A stretch of 64,000 nt of DNA, taken from positions 99,273,152 to 99,337,151 of the forward strand of contig NC_057832.1 in the NCBI RefSeq assembly GCF_910594005.1, in the 5' to 3' direction. Below, one piece after another: positions 11,761-22,946 of this stretch (the first letter of the stretch is position 1; each line of letters starts with the position of its first letter). The translations under genes and the position numbers were made by a program. The DNA is from Cervus elaphus (lineage: Eukaryota > Chordata > Mammalia > Artiodactyla > Cervidae). Under the pieces are notes generated by a model that searched no databases, was not told where the DNA came from, and was given only the letters and a program-made list of their open reading frames with translations.

Positions 11761-12616
11761 ATACATATATGAAATAAACATCTTTTTACATTAATAAATG
11801 TATCCATTGCTTCAAACTTAGGAGATATTTCCCTGAAAAGATGATTTGGAATTTTTAAAAACTAAACATATTATTTGAAAAGCTAAATAACATACAATTT
11901 AAAAATCAATGTATCCTGTGCTTCCTAACTTTTTAGACATGCTGCACTTAGAACAAACAGTGTTTGGCACATTCTAAGCTAAAAATGTCATTTTCCCCTG
12001 ATTAAGTCTCATTACTTTTGCAGGAAGTGTTCCCTCCTCATGCTGAACCATTCTGGTCCTACATCCCCACTTTGGAAACTCTTGACGTAGCATGCTTCCA
12101 GAGAGCTTGGCCTGCCTACACTATTCCTTGCTGTTCTTGGAGGGTGAAGTGATATGTATAGAAAGAATATTATAGACATAGCCAAAAAGAGTAAGTGAGC
12201 AAATGATACTAGAAACCACTGATTTTATAAATAACTGGAAAGCTTAAGTATAGCAGATGCTGACCACTTTTTTCCCCATTAACTTACTTTATTTATTTTA
12301 TACATAGGAAATACAGTCACACAATTCATAGTCAAAAGGATGTGCAGTGAAAACTCTCCCTTCCACCCCTGCCCTCCAGCTGTTTTCTTCCTTGTATGTG
12401 GATGGGGGAGGGGAGATGGGGGCAGGTTTGGAGGAGGGAGGGGGGGAGGAGGTAGTTTTGACTCATTCTTGAGTCTACTTCTGGAGATAGTTTATATACT
12501 CTCCGGTCCACAGACCTTCATCCCAAATCCTTAGGGACAAATAGGTTCAGAATCCAAAACTTCTCAGATTTCAGACTGTAATAAGATGTGTACAGTATTG
12601 ATTCTGTTCCATTCCA

Positions 12617-12833
12617 GGGCTTCCCAGGTGGCTCAATGGTAAAGAATCCACCTGCCAATGCAGGAGATGCAAGAGACCTGAGTTCAATTCCTGGGTCGGG
12701 AAGATCCCGTAGAGAAGGAAAACGGCAACCCACTCCAGTATTCTTGCCTGAAAAATGCCATGGACAGAGGAGCCTGGTGGGCCACAGCCCATGGGTCACA
12801 AAAGGGTCAGACATGACTGACCACACAGCACAG
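12617..12833 (+). mobile_element. Bov-tA SINE
   Basis: Full-length plus-strand copy, GGGCTTCCCAGGTGGCTC to CAGACATGACTGACC. Confidence 0.9.
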
Positions 12834-13750
12834 TCCTGATTTTAGCACTAAATCTCATACCTTGGGAATCCCCTTGGCCTCAGGCAAAACTGACCGCTTT
12901 TTAATTTTTAACCAAGTGTTTCTTTGCCTTTGCTGTTTCTTAGGATAAACTCAAGATTGCTTTAAGGTCACTTTTTTCCTTTTCTGTTGATTTTTAGATT
13001 TCACCTCTCTTGCAAATCACTAGGCAAAATGTTCTGACAAATATCAAGTTCTACATCAAGGTGAACACTCATAAACAATTTTAGCACTCACTAAGAATTA
13101 ACCTCAAAATAGCTACCTAAGTAAAATTAGCAGGATTACCAGGGGCTCGTTCAAAAAGTAATGACAGAACTCTTTCTCTTGTTCTTTAGAAATTCTACTC
13201 TCCATGATGTTGCCTAGGTCTCTGGAAGACATTAAATATCAGACATATTCTTGTGAACAAATATCTATTTGTGTTTGTGCATTCATATGCCCAGAGAAAA
13301 TCCTGGAAGACAGTGGGCTTACAGATGATTTTTATTTTCTTCCTTTTTATTGTTTGGGTTTTTTGTAATGAATGTTTCTTAATTGTGTAGCAGTTTGAAG
13401 TGTTTTTTATTTGGAAGGAAGTGCTGGGATATTATTTCCAGAGTTATCTTGATTCTTTTCAAATTTCCTTTCTGTATTTATTAGTAAAACAGAGACAAAT
13501 TCTGTTTCAAATTTGAACAATTTAGCTGAGCTTGCAGCTAGATTGTGTGTGTCTAAGTGTTTGCCTAAGGCCATATCTTTTCATATTTGTACCCCAGCAT
13601 TCAGCATAATACTTAATGTATGAGTGCTCACAGCATGCTTGCTATACTGTATTTGAACACTCCTATAAGCATAACTTCATTCTGGATGCAAGGATGCAAA
13701 TTCCTTTCACAGGTTCAATAGTTTAAACCTAATATCACAGATTTTTATCC

Positions 13751-13945
13751 ATGGTGAGTACCTTTGTGACACCATGGACTACATGTAGTCAACCAGGCTC
13801 CTCTCGCCATGGAATTTCCCAGACAAGAATACTGGAGTAGGTTGCCATTTCCTACTCCAGCAGATTTTCCCAACTCAGGGATCAAAATCGCGTCTCTTGA
13901 GTCTCCTGCATTGGCATGTGAATTCTGAGCCACATGGGAAGTCCT
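13751..13945 (-). mobile_element. Bov-tA SINE
   Basis: Reverse-strand copy, rather diverged, ending in GCCACATGGGAAGTCC. Confidence 0.87.
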
Positions 13946-14823
13946 GTACCCTATCATACATACATATTACACACACATCACCTTGAAAAGGTGAGTCACA
14001 ACTCTACTTGAATCAAGGTGACAGAAAATCTAAGATTAAGAGTAGTCAAAACTGCCAGTGGTGATCTCGACCCTAGCACCTGCTGTCACAGATACGTGGA
14101 TTTCAAAATAGAATGAATATAGTCTATGAAATCCAATTTATATCCAAGCTCTCTTTTAAAAAAGAAATAAATTCCATCTCTTTTAATGTAATGAAATCAT
14201 ATCTGAAATAATGGATAATACTTGAAATGAAAAGTTCAATTATACTTCAATATTTTAATGTATTTTTTTCTATACTGTTACATTAAGAATTTGCTACAGT
14301 CTCCACTTGCTGAAGAACTCATAATGGCCTTTAGCTTGCAAGTGACTGTAGGTCCTCCTAAGGACCCACTCCCATTACTTCTCATTGCTTGTAGACCTAT
14401 AAGATTTAGGTTATAGCATGTCCCAGAGGACGAGGTACAGAGACTAACCTGTGAAGAAGTGAGATACATACTAAAGGATTACGTTAACTTATAAATTTAT
14501 ATCAACTAATTCCCGAACTGGAAAAAGTTCATTGACTCTGAGCCTCTTGGGTGAATTTACCACTTTGTATCAACACAGGAAATATATATAGGAATACATC
14601 CCAAGAGTATAGGATCAGGATGAAAGAAATATAAAGTTGAACCAGGCCAAACTTCTTGATATGGACTCCCAAAGTAGAGATTCTGATTTAACACATTATC
14701 TCAAGCTGCTGGAAATGGCTGTTAGAGTTTGTTTGGTTATTTAACTGAAATACGGAACTTAAGATGGCCCAGGACTTAAGTTCCTGAATGGACTAAATGA
14801 ATTTCCCCTCATGAACTATACAG

Positions 14824-15123
14824 CAGGGCTTCTCCACCTTGGCAGTATTAATGTTTTGGGCTGAGTAATTCTGTTTTGTGGAGGGCTGCCTGGTACATAG
14901 TAAGATTTCTAAGAGCAAAGACAAGACTAGGGTGAAGTGAGAGAGCAACTAGTTCTGGGCCCTGGGACCATCTTTCACCTCCTCCTAGTCCTGGCCCTGT
15001 TTAGGAGTATTTCTGGTCCCTATCCACTAGATATCAGTACATTTTGTGACAACCAAAGTCATCTCCAGACATTGCCAGATGTCTAGTGGGGGCAAAATTG
15101 CCCTCAGTTGAGAACCATGGCTG
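14824..15123 (+). mobile_element. MER5A-like hAT DNA transposon
   Basis: Carries the family words TTTTGGGCTGAGTAATTCT and CATCTCCAGACATTGCCAGA and ends in a MER5-type inverted terminus (GTTGAGAACCATGG). Interrupted internally by about 90 bases of unrelated sequence. Strand is nominal. Confidence 0.78.
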
Positions 15124-15170
15124 TAGAGGAAAGTTCCCTAAGGCTGAGGGAAAATTGGAAGGCTAAAGTA

Positions 15171-15205
15171 TATTTATTATTTATTATTATTTATTATTTA
15201 TTATG
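15171..15205 (+). repeat. (TTTATTA)n simple repeat
   Basis: Run of TTTATTA/TTATTA units. Confidence 0.9.
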
Positions 15206-15802
15206 GTAGGTGTGTTCACCTACCCATGACTATGTCCTCTAGGACAATGAGAAATATATTTGTTTGGAGAGGTCCAGCTTCCTTAAATAACTTTATGGTG
15301 GCTCTTCTCTGGAGGCCAGGTTATCACTAAACTGGGTTCCCTGAACTCGGTGGGCATAATGGAATCCTCAGGGGGTCAAGAAACAATTGGAAGCACCTAG
15401 TTATCAAAGATAATGTGGTTACTGTAATGGTCAGCAGAACCAAAGTAATATTCAGAACGGTCTGACCCACAGAGACTGTTGGCACTGGCCAGCTGATCAC
15501 GGGGTTCCTAGAACTGAAACTGATGGGCAGCCTAGCAGTCTACTTTATCGGTGTAAGAGGGAAAGCTTAGGATCTGGTGAACAGGATTCTGGCATGACAT
15601 TACCACAACAGAAAATCTTAGCCCTTCAACCAGTTCCCAGACTGAAACAAATTCATAGACCCAGAACCCTTGGCATGAAGGGGAGTCCAAGTCCCCTTGA
15701 AGAAGGAACCCGTCACACGATCAGAACGTCTACACTGTAAATCTTCCTAGCCTTCTCTAACCGGAACTGCCGCCATTTTCCTGGATGATTGCGCAGTGTT
15801 GC

Positions 15803-16012
15803 ATGCATGCTCAGTTGCTTCAGTCTTGTCCAGCTCTTTGTAACGCTATGGACTGTAGCCCGCCAGGCTCCTCTGTCCATGGGATTCTCCAGGCAAGAAA
15901 ACAAGAGTGGGTTGCCATGCCCTCCTCCAGAGGTTCTTCCCGACCCAGGGGTCAAACCTCCATCTCCTGCAGCTCCTGAATTCCTGGCAGATTCTTTTAC
16001 TGCTGAGACGCT
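15803..16012 (-). mobile_element. Bov-tA SINE
   Basis: Reverse-strand copy starting CATGCTCAGTTGCTTCAG. Confidence 0.9.
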
Positions 16013-16396
16013 GGGGCATTGGTTAAGGGGAAATATATGGCTTCAGGAAAACTGGACACTGGCTCTGAAGTAATTCCTAAAGACCCAAAATGTCCAAGTG
16101 GGCCAAAGGTCAGAATGGAGGTTTATGGTTTTCAAGTGATTAATAGAGTTCTGCCTCTGGTTTATCTCTCAGTGGGCCTGGTGGGTTCCCACAACTACCT
16201 TCTGGTTATTTTCCCAGTTCTCTAATGGAAAATTGGCACAGGCATCCTCAGCAACTTGGCGGAATCCCCACATTGGTTTCTTAATTCATGGACTAAGGGC
16301 TAATTATGGTAGGAAAGGCCAAGTGGAAGCCTTTAGAATGGCTTCTACCTACCAATGCAGTAAAAAAAAAGGCAACACCACATCTCTGAGATTGAA

Positions 16397-16617
16397 AGTG
16401 TAAAAGTGTTAGTCACTCAGTTGTACCTGACTCTTTATGATGTCATGAACTGTAGTCCACCAGCCTCCTCTGTCGATGGAATTCTCCAGGCAAGGAAACT
16501 GGAGTGGGTACCCATCCCCTTCTCCAGGGGATCTTCCCAAGGATTGAACCCACATCTCTTATGTCTCCTGCATTGGCAGACAGGTTCTTTACCACTAGTG
16601 CCACCTTGGAAGCCTCA
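16397..16617 (-). mobile_element. Bov-tA SINE
   Basis: Reverse-strand copy ending in GCCACCTTGGAAGCC; a short stretch in the tRNA-like head is deleted. Confidence 0.9.
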
Positions 16618-16779
16618 TTAAGTATGTATTAGTGTCCTAATACATCCCCATTCAACTTGCTTATTTGGCCTATGAAGACAAGTGAAAAAACATGGAAGCA
16701 GTTTCATGTAAACTTAATTGTATGGTGACTTTAATTGTGGCAGCTGTTTCAGCTGGGTTTTTTTTGTTTTTTTGTTTTT

Positions 16780-17690
16780 TTGCTGGAACAAATCGACCTG
16801 TCCCCTGGCACCTGGTAGGCAGCTACTGGGCTGCTGAATGCCTTTTTCTCTGTTAAAGGCCATCAGAAATCATGTGCTATCAGGCACTGACTAGTATACA
16901 CCTTCACTGTTCTGCGTTAGGGCTGTATCAGCTGTCCAGCACTATGTCATGATCTAGATTCGGGGACCTTGATCACCTTTTCATGCCACAGAACATTGTG
17001 CAGGTCCATGACATTAATGATATCATGTTAATTGGAACCAATGAGCAGGAAGTAATAACTATGTCGACATATTGGTAATATACATGTGTGCCAAAGGGTC
17101 GGAAATAAGTTCCACTGAAATTCAGGAGCTCTCCAAAGTAAAATGTCTGGGGGTACAGTGGTTTGGAGCATTTGAATTAACCCTTGCAAGATGATGAACT
17201 GTTTGTTCACCTGGTCTCTCCTATCTCTGAGAGTGACACAATGCCTAGTGGACCACCTTGGATTTTGGAGGCAACATATACCTCATCTAAGAGTGGTACT
17301 TTGGCCCAAATTTATTGAATGACCTAAAAAAACTGCTAGTTTTGAGTGGGAGTCAGAATTAGAGAAGGTTCTGCAGTTGGTCCAGGCTGCCATGCAAGCT
17401 GCTCTGCTCTGTGTCATAAGACCTAGCAACTATGATGGTGTTGGAAGTATCTGTGGCAGATAGAAATACTGCATGAAGCCTTTGGCAGATTCCTATAGGC
17501 AAAACACAGCATAGACCTTTAGGATTTTGGAGCAAAGCTGTGCTATCCTCTGCAGATAACTACTCTCCTTTTAAGAAATAGCTCCGATTTGCTACTGGGC
17601 CTTAGTAAAGATTGAATTCTTGGTCGTGATCCACCTGATCTGTCCTGAGCTGTCCATTCATTGCACCCTATAGTTTTCTCGTGTATTAAT
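16780..17690 (+). pseudogene. Decayed endogenous retroviral pol remnant
   Basis: Discontinuous similarity to a retroviral reverse transcriptase and RNase H region. The catalytic YxDD position near 17010-17030 is degenerate (Asn-Asp in place of the Asp pair), and stops and frameshifts recur throughout. No gag, env or paired LTRs are seen nearby. Old and inactive. The class is uncertain. Confidence 0.6.
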
Positions 17691-17742
17691 AAGGATTATT
17701 TGGTTGAAACAATGGGTAGCTTAAACTAGCTTAACAAAGGGA

Positions 17743-17862
17743 ATTCTCTGGCGGCTCAGTGATTAGGACTCAGTGCTATCCCTGCTGGGGCCCAGGTTCA
17801 ATCCTTGTTTGTGGAACTAAGACCCCCACAAGCCTCAATCCACAGCCAAAAAATTTTAAAGA
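17743..17862 (+). mobile_element. CHR-type SINE, with a short reverse Bov-tA scrap after it
   Basis: Starts GGAATTCTCTGGCGGCTCAG and ends in CCACAGCCAAAAAATT, as cetartiodactyl tRNA-Glu CHR elements do. At 17889-17926 a SINE head appears in reverse (GAGCTATCAGGGAAGCCC). Confidence 0.8.
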
Positions 17863-18384
17863 TCACAGATTTTAAAAACTGGCTTAATAACGGATTCTTT
17901 ACCCACTGAGCTATCAGGGAAGCCCTAATAGAACATAGATTTGAAAGATAACAAAGTAATCCCTAGGACCCAAGGGCAAGCAGGCAATTGGGCCTGAGAA
18001 AGGAACTCATCCGGGAAGTGGAAAGACTTTTCTCTCCAACTATCTCTCTACTCTTGTTCGAAGTTGTTTCATTCACCTGCTGAAGATCAATTCTCTTTTG
18101 CTCCCTGGTCCTTATGGTAAAAACATGGCTGTCCCTCAGCTACTAAGTTTATCTGTTAGAGGCTTAACCACACAAAGAGAGAGTGATCATCTCTCTATTT
18201 TGAGGGGGAAGGAACTAGTTGACCCAGCTTTGATGTCAGGAGTGTCTGGGTAGAGTGGATGGTGAGTAGGCAAGATCACATGGTACAAAATGGCTGCCAC
18301 CATGCGATGAGATGGAGCACTTAAGGTAAGTGGGGACAGGGTAGATGGTCCAAAGGTTCCATTTAGAGTTACATACACACCTGA

Positions 18385-18485
18385 TTCTCCAGCTAGATCA
18401 TGAGCTCCTCAAGGGCAGTAATAGTGGCTCATTCATCTTCACGTGCTTTTTATGCCAAGAAGCGAATATTTATTGGATGAATTTA
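18385..18485 (+). mobile_element. L2 LINE 3' end
   Basis: Contains the L2 words ATGAGCTCCTCAAGGGCAG and TATTTATTGGATGAATT. Confidence 0.75.
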
Positions 18486-18634
18486 TAACCAGTTCTGTTG
18501 ACCTTAACTCACTCATTAGGCTCACACAAGCATCCAAATTAATACACATAGACATATTCCAATAGACACTCTAACATACAATAAACACTGGTGACATATT
18601 TTTGTAGCTTTCTTCCCGTATCCTTTCTCCCCTT

Positions 18635-18762
18635 CTTTTTTTTTTCTTTTTTTAGCCATGCCACATCGCTTGCAGGATCTTAGTTCCCTGACCGGGGTTT
18701 GAAACTGAGTCACAGCAGTGAAAGTGCCGAGTCCTAACCACTGGTCCTCCAGAGAATTCCCT
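18635..18762 (-). mobile_element. CHR-type SINE
   Basis: Reverse copy with leading T-rich tail, GGATCTTAGTTCCCTGACC and closing GAGAATTCCC. Confidence 0.85.
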
Positions 18763-20388
18763 CCCCTTCTTTCTTAAAAATAGAGCTTCATTTCCCCGTA
18801 ACTCCTTGGAGAAGTAGTACATTAGTTAATAGTACTATTTTCCCAGACCCTTCGCAGCTAAGGTGGCAATGTGACCCAGTTCTGGTCAATAGATACCAGT
18901 AGAAGTTCCTGGGAGACCTTCTGAATGCTTTGTGAAAGGGACAGGTTGTGTGTGGGTTCGGTTGTACCTTGACTTGAACATATAATCAGGAGGGTTCAAC
19001 CTCCTGAAGGGGGGATAAATTGTCAGGCTTCAATAAGAGTATACAATTTCCTATGTGATCTTCAGCAAACGTTCTGCTTTCTTTTTTTTCTGCTTTCTTC
19101 ATTAAGTTTGTTTTAACTAAAATTGCTAACATTGCCAGTCATATTCCCATTTCATATATGCAGGTGTACTCAGTCATATTTCAATTGTCTAATAAATTTA
19201 AAAGGAACATAATCCAATATAAATCTGATTTAATATTCCCTTCATTTAGGCATTCTTGAGTTATTAATTCTTCTTAGGCTCAGAATAATCTTACCTAATT
19301 TTGTCCTTCTTATTGTACTAGAAATTCTTCTTATATGAAGAAACATAGATAGACACAATTTCTAAAACCCCAAATCTTGAGTTCAAGTATGATCAGAGGT
19401 CATTTACTATGTATCAACAGATATCTGATCAATTTTAGACCCCCTAAACCATTCCTGACTCCCTTTTGAATCTCATTTCTTAAAGCACCCCAAACTACAA
19501 CCTCCTTAGTAGTCATCATGGTGTCCTCGACTCATTCCTGACTCCTCATCTTTGCTTATGCTGTTTCTCCCTCTATCTTAGCCACGCCCTAAGCTCCTTT
19601 ATAAAGCCTTCTTCAATTCCTCCAACTCACTCAGCTAGCCCTCTTTAAATTCTTATTCTTCTCACCATTATTATCAGCCTAGCTTCTAAGTCTTCCCAAA
19701 GGAGATTTTAGCATGTTAGTATCCAATCAAAAGTCCTTCAATAGAGTCATGTTTTGAACAATGAATACATTCTGAGCATCCCACAAGGAACGTGCTACTA
19801 AGTGTCAGGGAAACACAGCCACTGTCCTACAGGCATTATGGGCTGATGAGTTATTCATATCTGGGGCTCACTAGAATTCTCAAGTACTCTACAGAGTAGA
19901 CTGTAAACAACTTCAAGGCCCTCCATGATCTGTCTCCAATTTATTTTATTAATTCTATGCCCCATTATTCATTTTCTTTTGGCTAAAATAAACTGGGCTA
20001 CTTGCCCAGTCTGTACTAAAACTGATCTCTGGGTGATCATCTAATAGAAACATTCAGCATCTTGGTCTTTTTCTCAGTCCTCACCCCTCTAACATCTGAA
20101 AATGGGTAACCACTCTTCACTTACCCATTTAATCTTTAATGTCTTATAAAATGGCTTCCAAACACACCATCCCCTTCATACTGAAACTGATTTCCAAGCG
20201 GTCACCTTAACCTGTTAATGGCCAGTCTCCCAGTAACCTGGCCTTGGCTCACTTCTTTGACTCCCACTCCTGATTCTCCTGTCATCCCTATACCCCCACC
20301 AAAGTGATTCTCTCTTCCCCGTGGCTTCACTTCTGTCCTTTTCCATCAGTTCTGTACATTATCCCTAAATCAGATCCTAGTTTCCAAT
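18763..20388 (+). other. Intergenic, no gene recognised
   Basis: AT-rich. An L2-like stretch (AACTTCAAGGCCCTCCATG near 19911) suggests old LINE remains between 19480 and 20370. Nothing coding is evident. Confidence 0.6.
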
Positions 20389-20604
20389 TGTGTGTGTGTG
20401 TTAGCTGCTCAGTCATCTCTGACTTTTTGTGACCCCATAAACTGTAGCCCGCCAGGCTCCTCTGCCCGTGGAATTCTCCAGGCAAGAATACTGGAGTGGG
20501 TAGCCATTCCCTTCTCCAGGGGATCTTTCGGACCCAGGGATCAAACTTGAGTCTCCTTCATTGCAGGTGGATTCTTTACTGTCTGAGCCACCAGGAGAGC
20601 CCCA
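20389..20604 (-). mobile_element. Bov-tA SINE
   Basis: Reverse-strand copy preceded by a short GT run. Confidence 0.9.
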
Positions 20605-20980
20605 AGTTTCTGATTATCTAGACTATTAACAGTGATTTTCTAACAAACATTCCTCTCTGCAGTCTCTTTCCCATTCTAACTGAAAGAAAAAAAAAAAAAA
20701 GCAGGTCTTTTCCCTTCTCCCAAACTCTTATTCCTAAATCAATTAAACACTAACTCCCCAAACTGATATTCAAGTATTTATAAGATTTTAACTCAATTCA
20801 GCATGAATTGGCAACAGCCAGTGTAACCTTACACTGCTATACTCAGCACACTCTATGCTCCAGCCAACCCAGTCGGCTTATTTTTCACTAAATACACAGT
20901 GCTTGTGCTCTCCAGGCTCTGGTTCACCTTTTATTCACCTGGATTATCATTTTCCCCTCATCTCTGCTCTTCTAAATCTT

Positions 20981-21190
20981 GCATGTGTATGCTTCGTCAC
21001 TCAGTCGTGTCCGACTCTTTGCTACCCATGGACTGTAGCCCGCCAGGTTCCTCTGTCCACGGAATTCTCCAGTCAAGAACACTGGAGTGGGTTGCCATGC
21101 CCTACTCCAGGGGATCTTCCCAACCCAGGAACTGAACCCAGGTCTCCTGGATTGCATGTGGATTCTTTGTCTGAGCCACCAGGAAAGCCC
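20981..21190 (-). mobile_element. Bov-tA SINE with target-site duplication
   Basis: Flanked by TAAATCTT at 20973-20980 and 21191-21198. Confidence 0.92.
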
Positions 21191-21319
21191 TAAATCTTAT
21201 CCTCCCCTAATTTCACTTGCCATGATATCTTTACTAACTCTCTACCAAATTTGTGTAGTTGTCATACTTTCTGACTGGATTCTAAACTCTGTTCAAACAA
21301 AATACTGCATTCAGTGAAC

Positions 21320-21485
21320 CTTCTATGTGCCAACTTGTGCTAAGTGACTTGCATGCATTATCTCATTTCATCCTCACATCAATGTTGTTAGGCCAACACT
21401 CTGCCCATTCAACACTAAAGAAAACGAGGCTCCAGGAGATTAAGCATAGTTTGCCCAACTCATGCAGATAACAAGGTTGAAGTCA
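21320..21485 (+). mobile_element. MIR SINE
   Basis: Contains GCATTATCTCATTTCATCCTC and the later GAGGCTCCAGGAGATTAAG core. Confidence 0.8.
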
Positions 21486-21486
21486 T

Positions 21487-21855
21487 TGTTTTAGTCTGTT
21501 TGGGCTGCTAGGACATAAATGCCATAAACTGAGTAGCTAACAACAGAAATGTATTTCTCACAGTTCTGAAAGCTGAGAAGTCAAAAACCAAGGCACCCTC
21601 AGCTCAGTGTTTGGAGAGTTCTCACTTTCTAGTTCATAGGCAGCTGTCTTTTCACTGTGTTCTCACAGGGCAGGTGGGATGAGGGAGCTCTCTGGGGTCT
21701 CTTTTACAAGGGTACTTATGCCATTCATAAAGACTCCATTCTTATGACCTAAGCACCTTCCAAAGGCTCCATTGCCTAACACAATAATTGTAGGGGTTAG
21801 GATTTCAACACATGAATTTGGGGAGAGAAACAATTCAAATATTCAGTTGACAGCA
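21487..21855 (-). mobile_element. MLT1-type LTR
   Basis: Reverse MaLR LTR with TTAGTCTGTTTGGGCTGCTA, GAGCTCTCTGGGGTCTCTTT and CAACACATGAATTTGGG. Confidence 0.85.
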
Positions 21856-22480
21856 TTCACATGTGCGTTAGGTAGCCAGCACAGTGTCTGTCGCCTGCCC
21901 TGCATTTGACTTATGTGTGTCAGAGCAGTGTGTTAAAAACGCTGTCTGCTTGTAGACCTAGACTTAAATAGTGAGATGGGAATTGAAAGAGTAATGAATT
22001 AGGATGGCAGGATTGTTGGTGATGTTTCCAAATTTCCACTATTGCATTACAGTGTTTTTTGAAATAAGCATTTAAAATAAATAGTTATTAAACAGGATAG
22101 CAGCTCCTCTTAAATACTCTTGTCATGTGTAGGTTAGTTTTGTCTCTCTGATTTTATTGTCATCCGCCCCCCACCCCGGGGTGGAGGGTGGATTTCTTTT
22201 ACTCTCTTGAATCCCCACAGCTTTCAACGCGTTGCTTAACATATGGTGTATGTACTTGTTGGTTTTAATGTATGTGTGTTTGCATATGTGCTCAGCAACT
22301 GGGTAGAGGACGTGGGTGTGTGATGTCAGTGTGCATTCCTTCTTATCCTTTTTTCCCTTGAGTAGCTGGAGCCTGGATGCTTTCCTTCTCGGGGGAGGAG
22401 GCCGAACGGCTGACCCTTTAACAAGTTGTCCCTCACTGAACAGGTGTCTCCCCCGCCTCTCGGAAAAGAGGGATGGTTGG
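21856..22480 (+). other. Proximal upstream region of TSPAN33
   Basis: Largely free of repeats, so a likely home of TSPAN33 regulatory elements; no specific site can be assigned by eye beyond the promoter boxes listed. Confidence 0.5.
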
Positions 22481-22844
22481 ATACTTAGTGACATCAGAGA
22501 TCGACCAATGAGAAGTCAGGCTTCGGCAGACGAGCCAATGGGCGGTCGAAGGCGGGCCCGGTTTCCTGGGAGCCCGGCGGGCCAGGCTGGTCCTCCGGAC
22601 GCAGCGGTGTCTCCGCCGCTCACGCTGCCAGCGGCAGCTCCCGCGACTCCCGGCGGCTCCAGTGGCGGCGCCGTTCCCCTGCCCGCGCTTCTCCCGGACG
22701 CACGGCGCGGGCACCTCCCGCCGCAGCGCAGTTCCCCCGCCGAAGGCTCCGGCGGTGGTGCAGCTCATGCCTCCCGGCGCGGAGCGCGCAGGTGGGCCAG
22801 CCGCCGTGGGGAGATAGGCCCCCGGGGGCAGCGGCGGCTGGACC
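22480..22844 (+). promoter_or_regulatory. TSPAN33: TSPAN33 CpG-island promoter and 5' UTR
   Basis: A GC- and CpG-rich stretch directly ahead of the start codon. Two CCAAT boxes at 22507-22511 and 22537-22541 lie exactly 30 bp apart, the second abutting a GGGCGG box at 22542-22547; no TATA box is seen. This suggests NF-Y/Sp1-driven dispersed initiation, probably downstream of the GC box, near 22570-22620 (inference). Confidence 0.75.
22767..22817 (+). other. Short upstream ORF ahead of TSPAN33 (16 codons)
   Basis: ATG at 22767 opens a 16-residue frame ending at TAG 22815-22817, 27 bases before the TSPAN33 start and in the same frame. It matters only if transcription starts upstream of 22767. 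The context (C at -3, C at +4) is weak, so most ribosomes would probably pass it. Confidence 0.4.
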
Positions 22845-22946
22845 ATGGCCCGGAGACACGGGGCGCCGGCCGCCTATGGGGAGGACTTCTCCTTCGTCAG
22901 CCCGCTGGTTAAATACCTGCTCTTCTTCTTCAACATGCTTTTCTGG
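22845..22946 (+). CDS. TSPAN33: TSPAN33 coding exon 1 (residues 1-34)
   Basis: Encodes the short cytosolic N-terminus and the first part of membrane segment 1, ending in Phe-Trp before the donor GTGAGT at 22947. The exon holds exactly 34 codons, so intron 1 is phase 0. The start ATG has A at -3 and G at +4. The surrounding sequence is a CpG island. Confidence 0.96.

Larger units (their letters stand above)
11761..14823 (+). other. Intergenic, no gene recognised
   Basis: Apart from the two SINEs listed, mostly AT-rich sequence. A G-rich tract at 12404-12452 has many runs of three or more G and could fold as a quadruplex. Confidence 0.5.

Noticed and set aside
22316..22912. A 198-codon frame overlapping TSPAN33 exon 1
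   Set aside because: It begins with GTG, lies in another frame from TSPAN33 and is explained by CpG-island composition.
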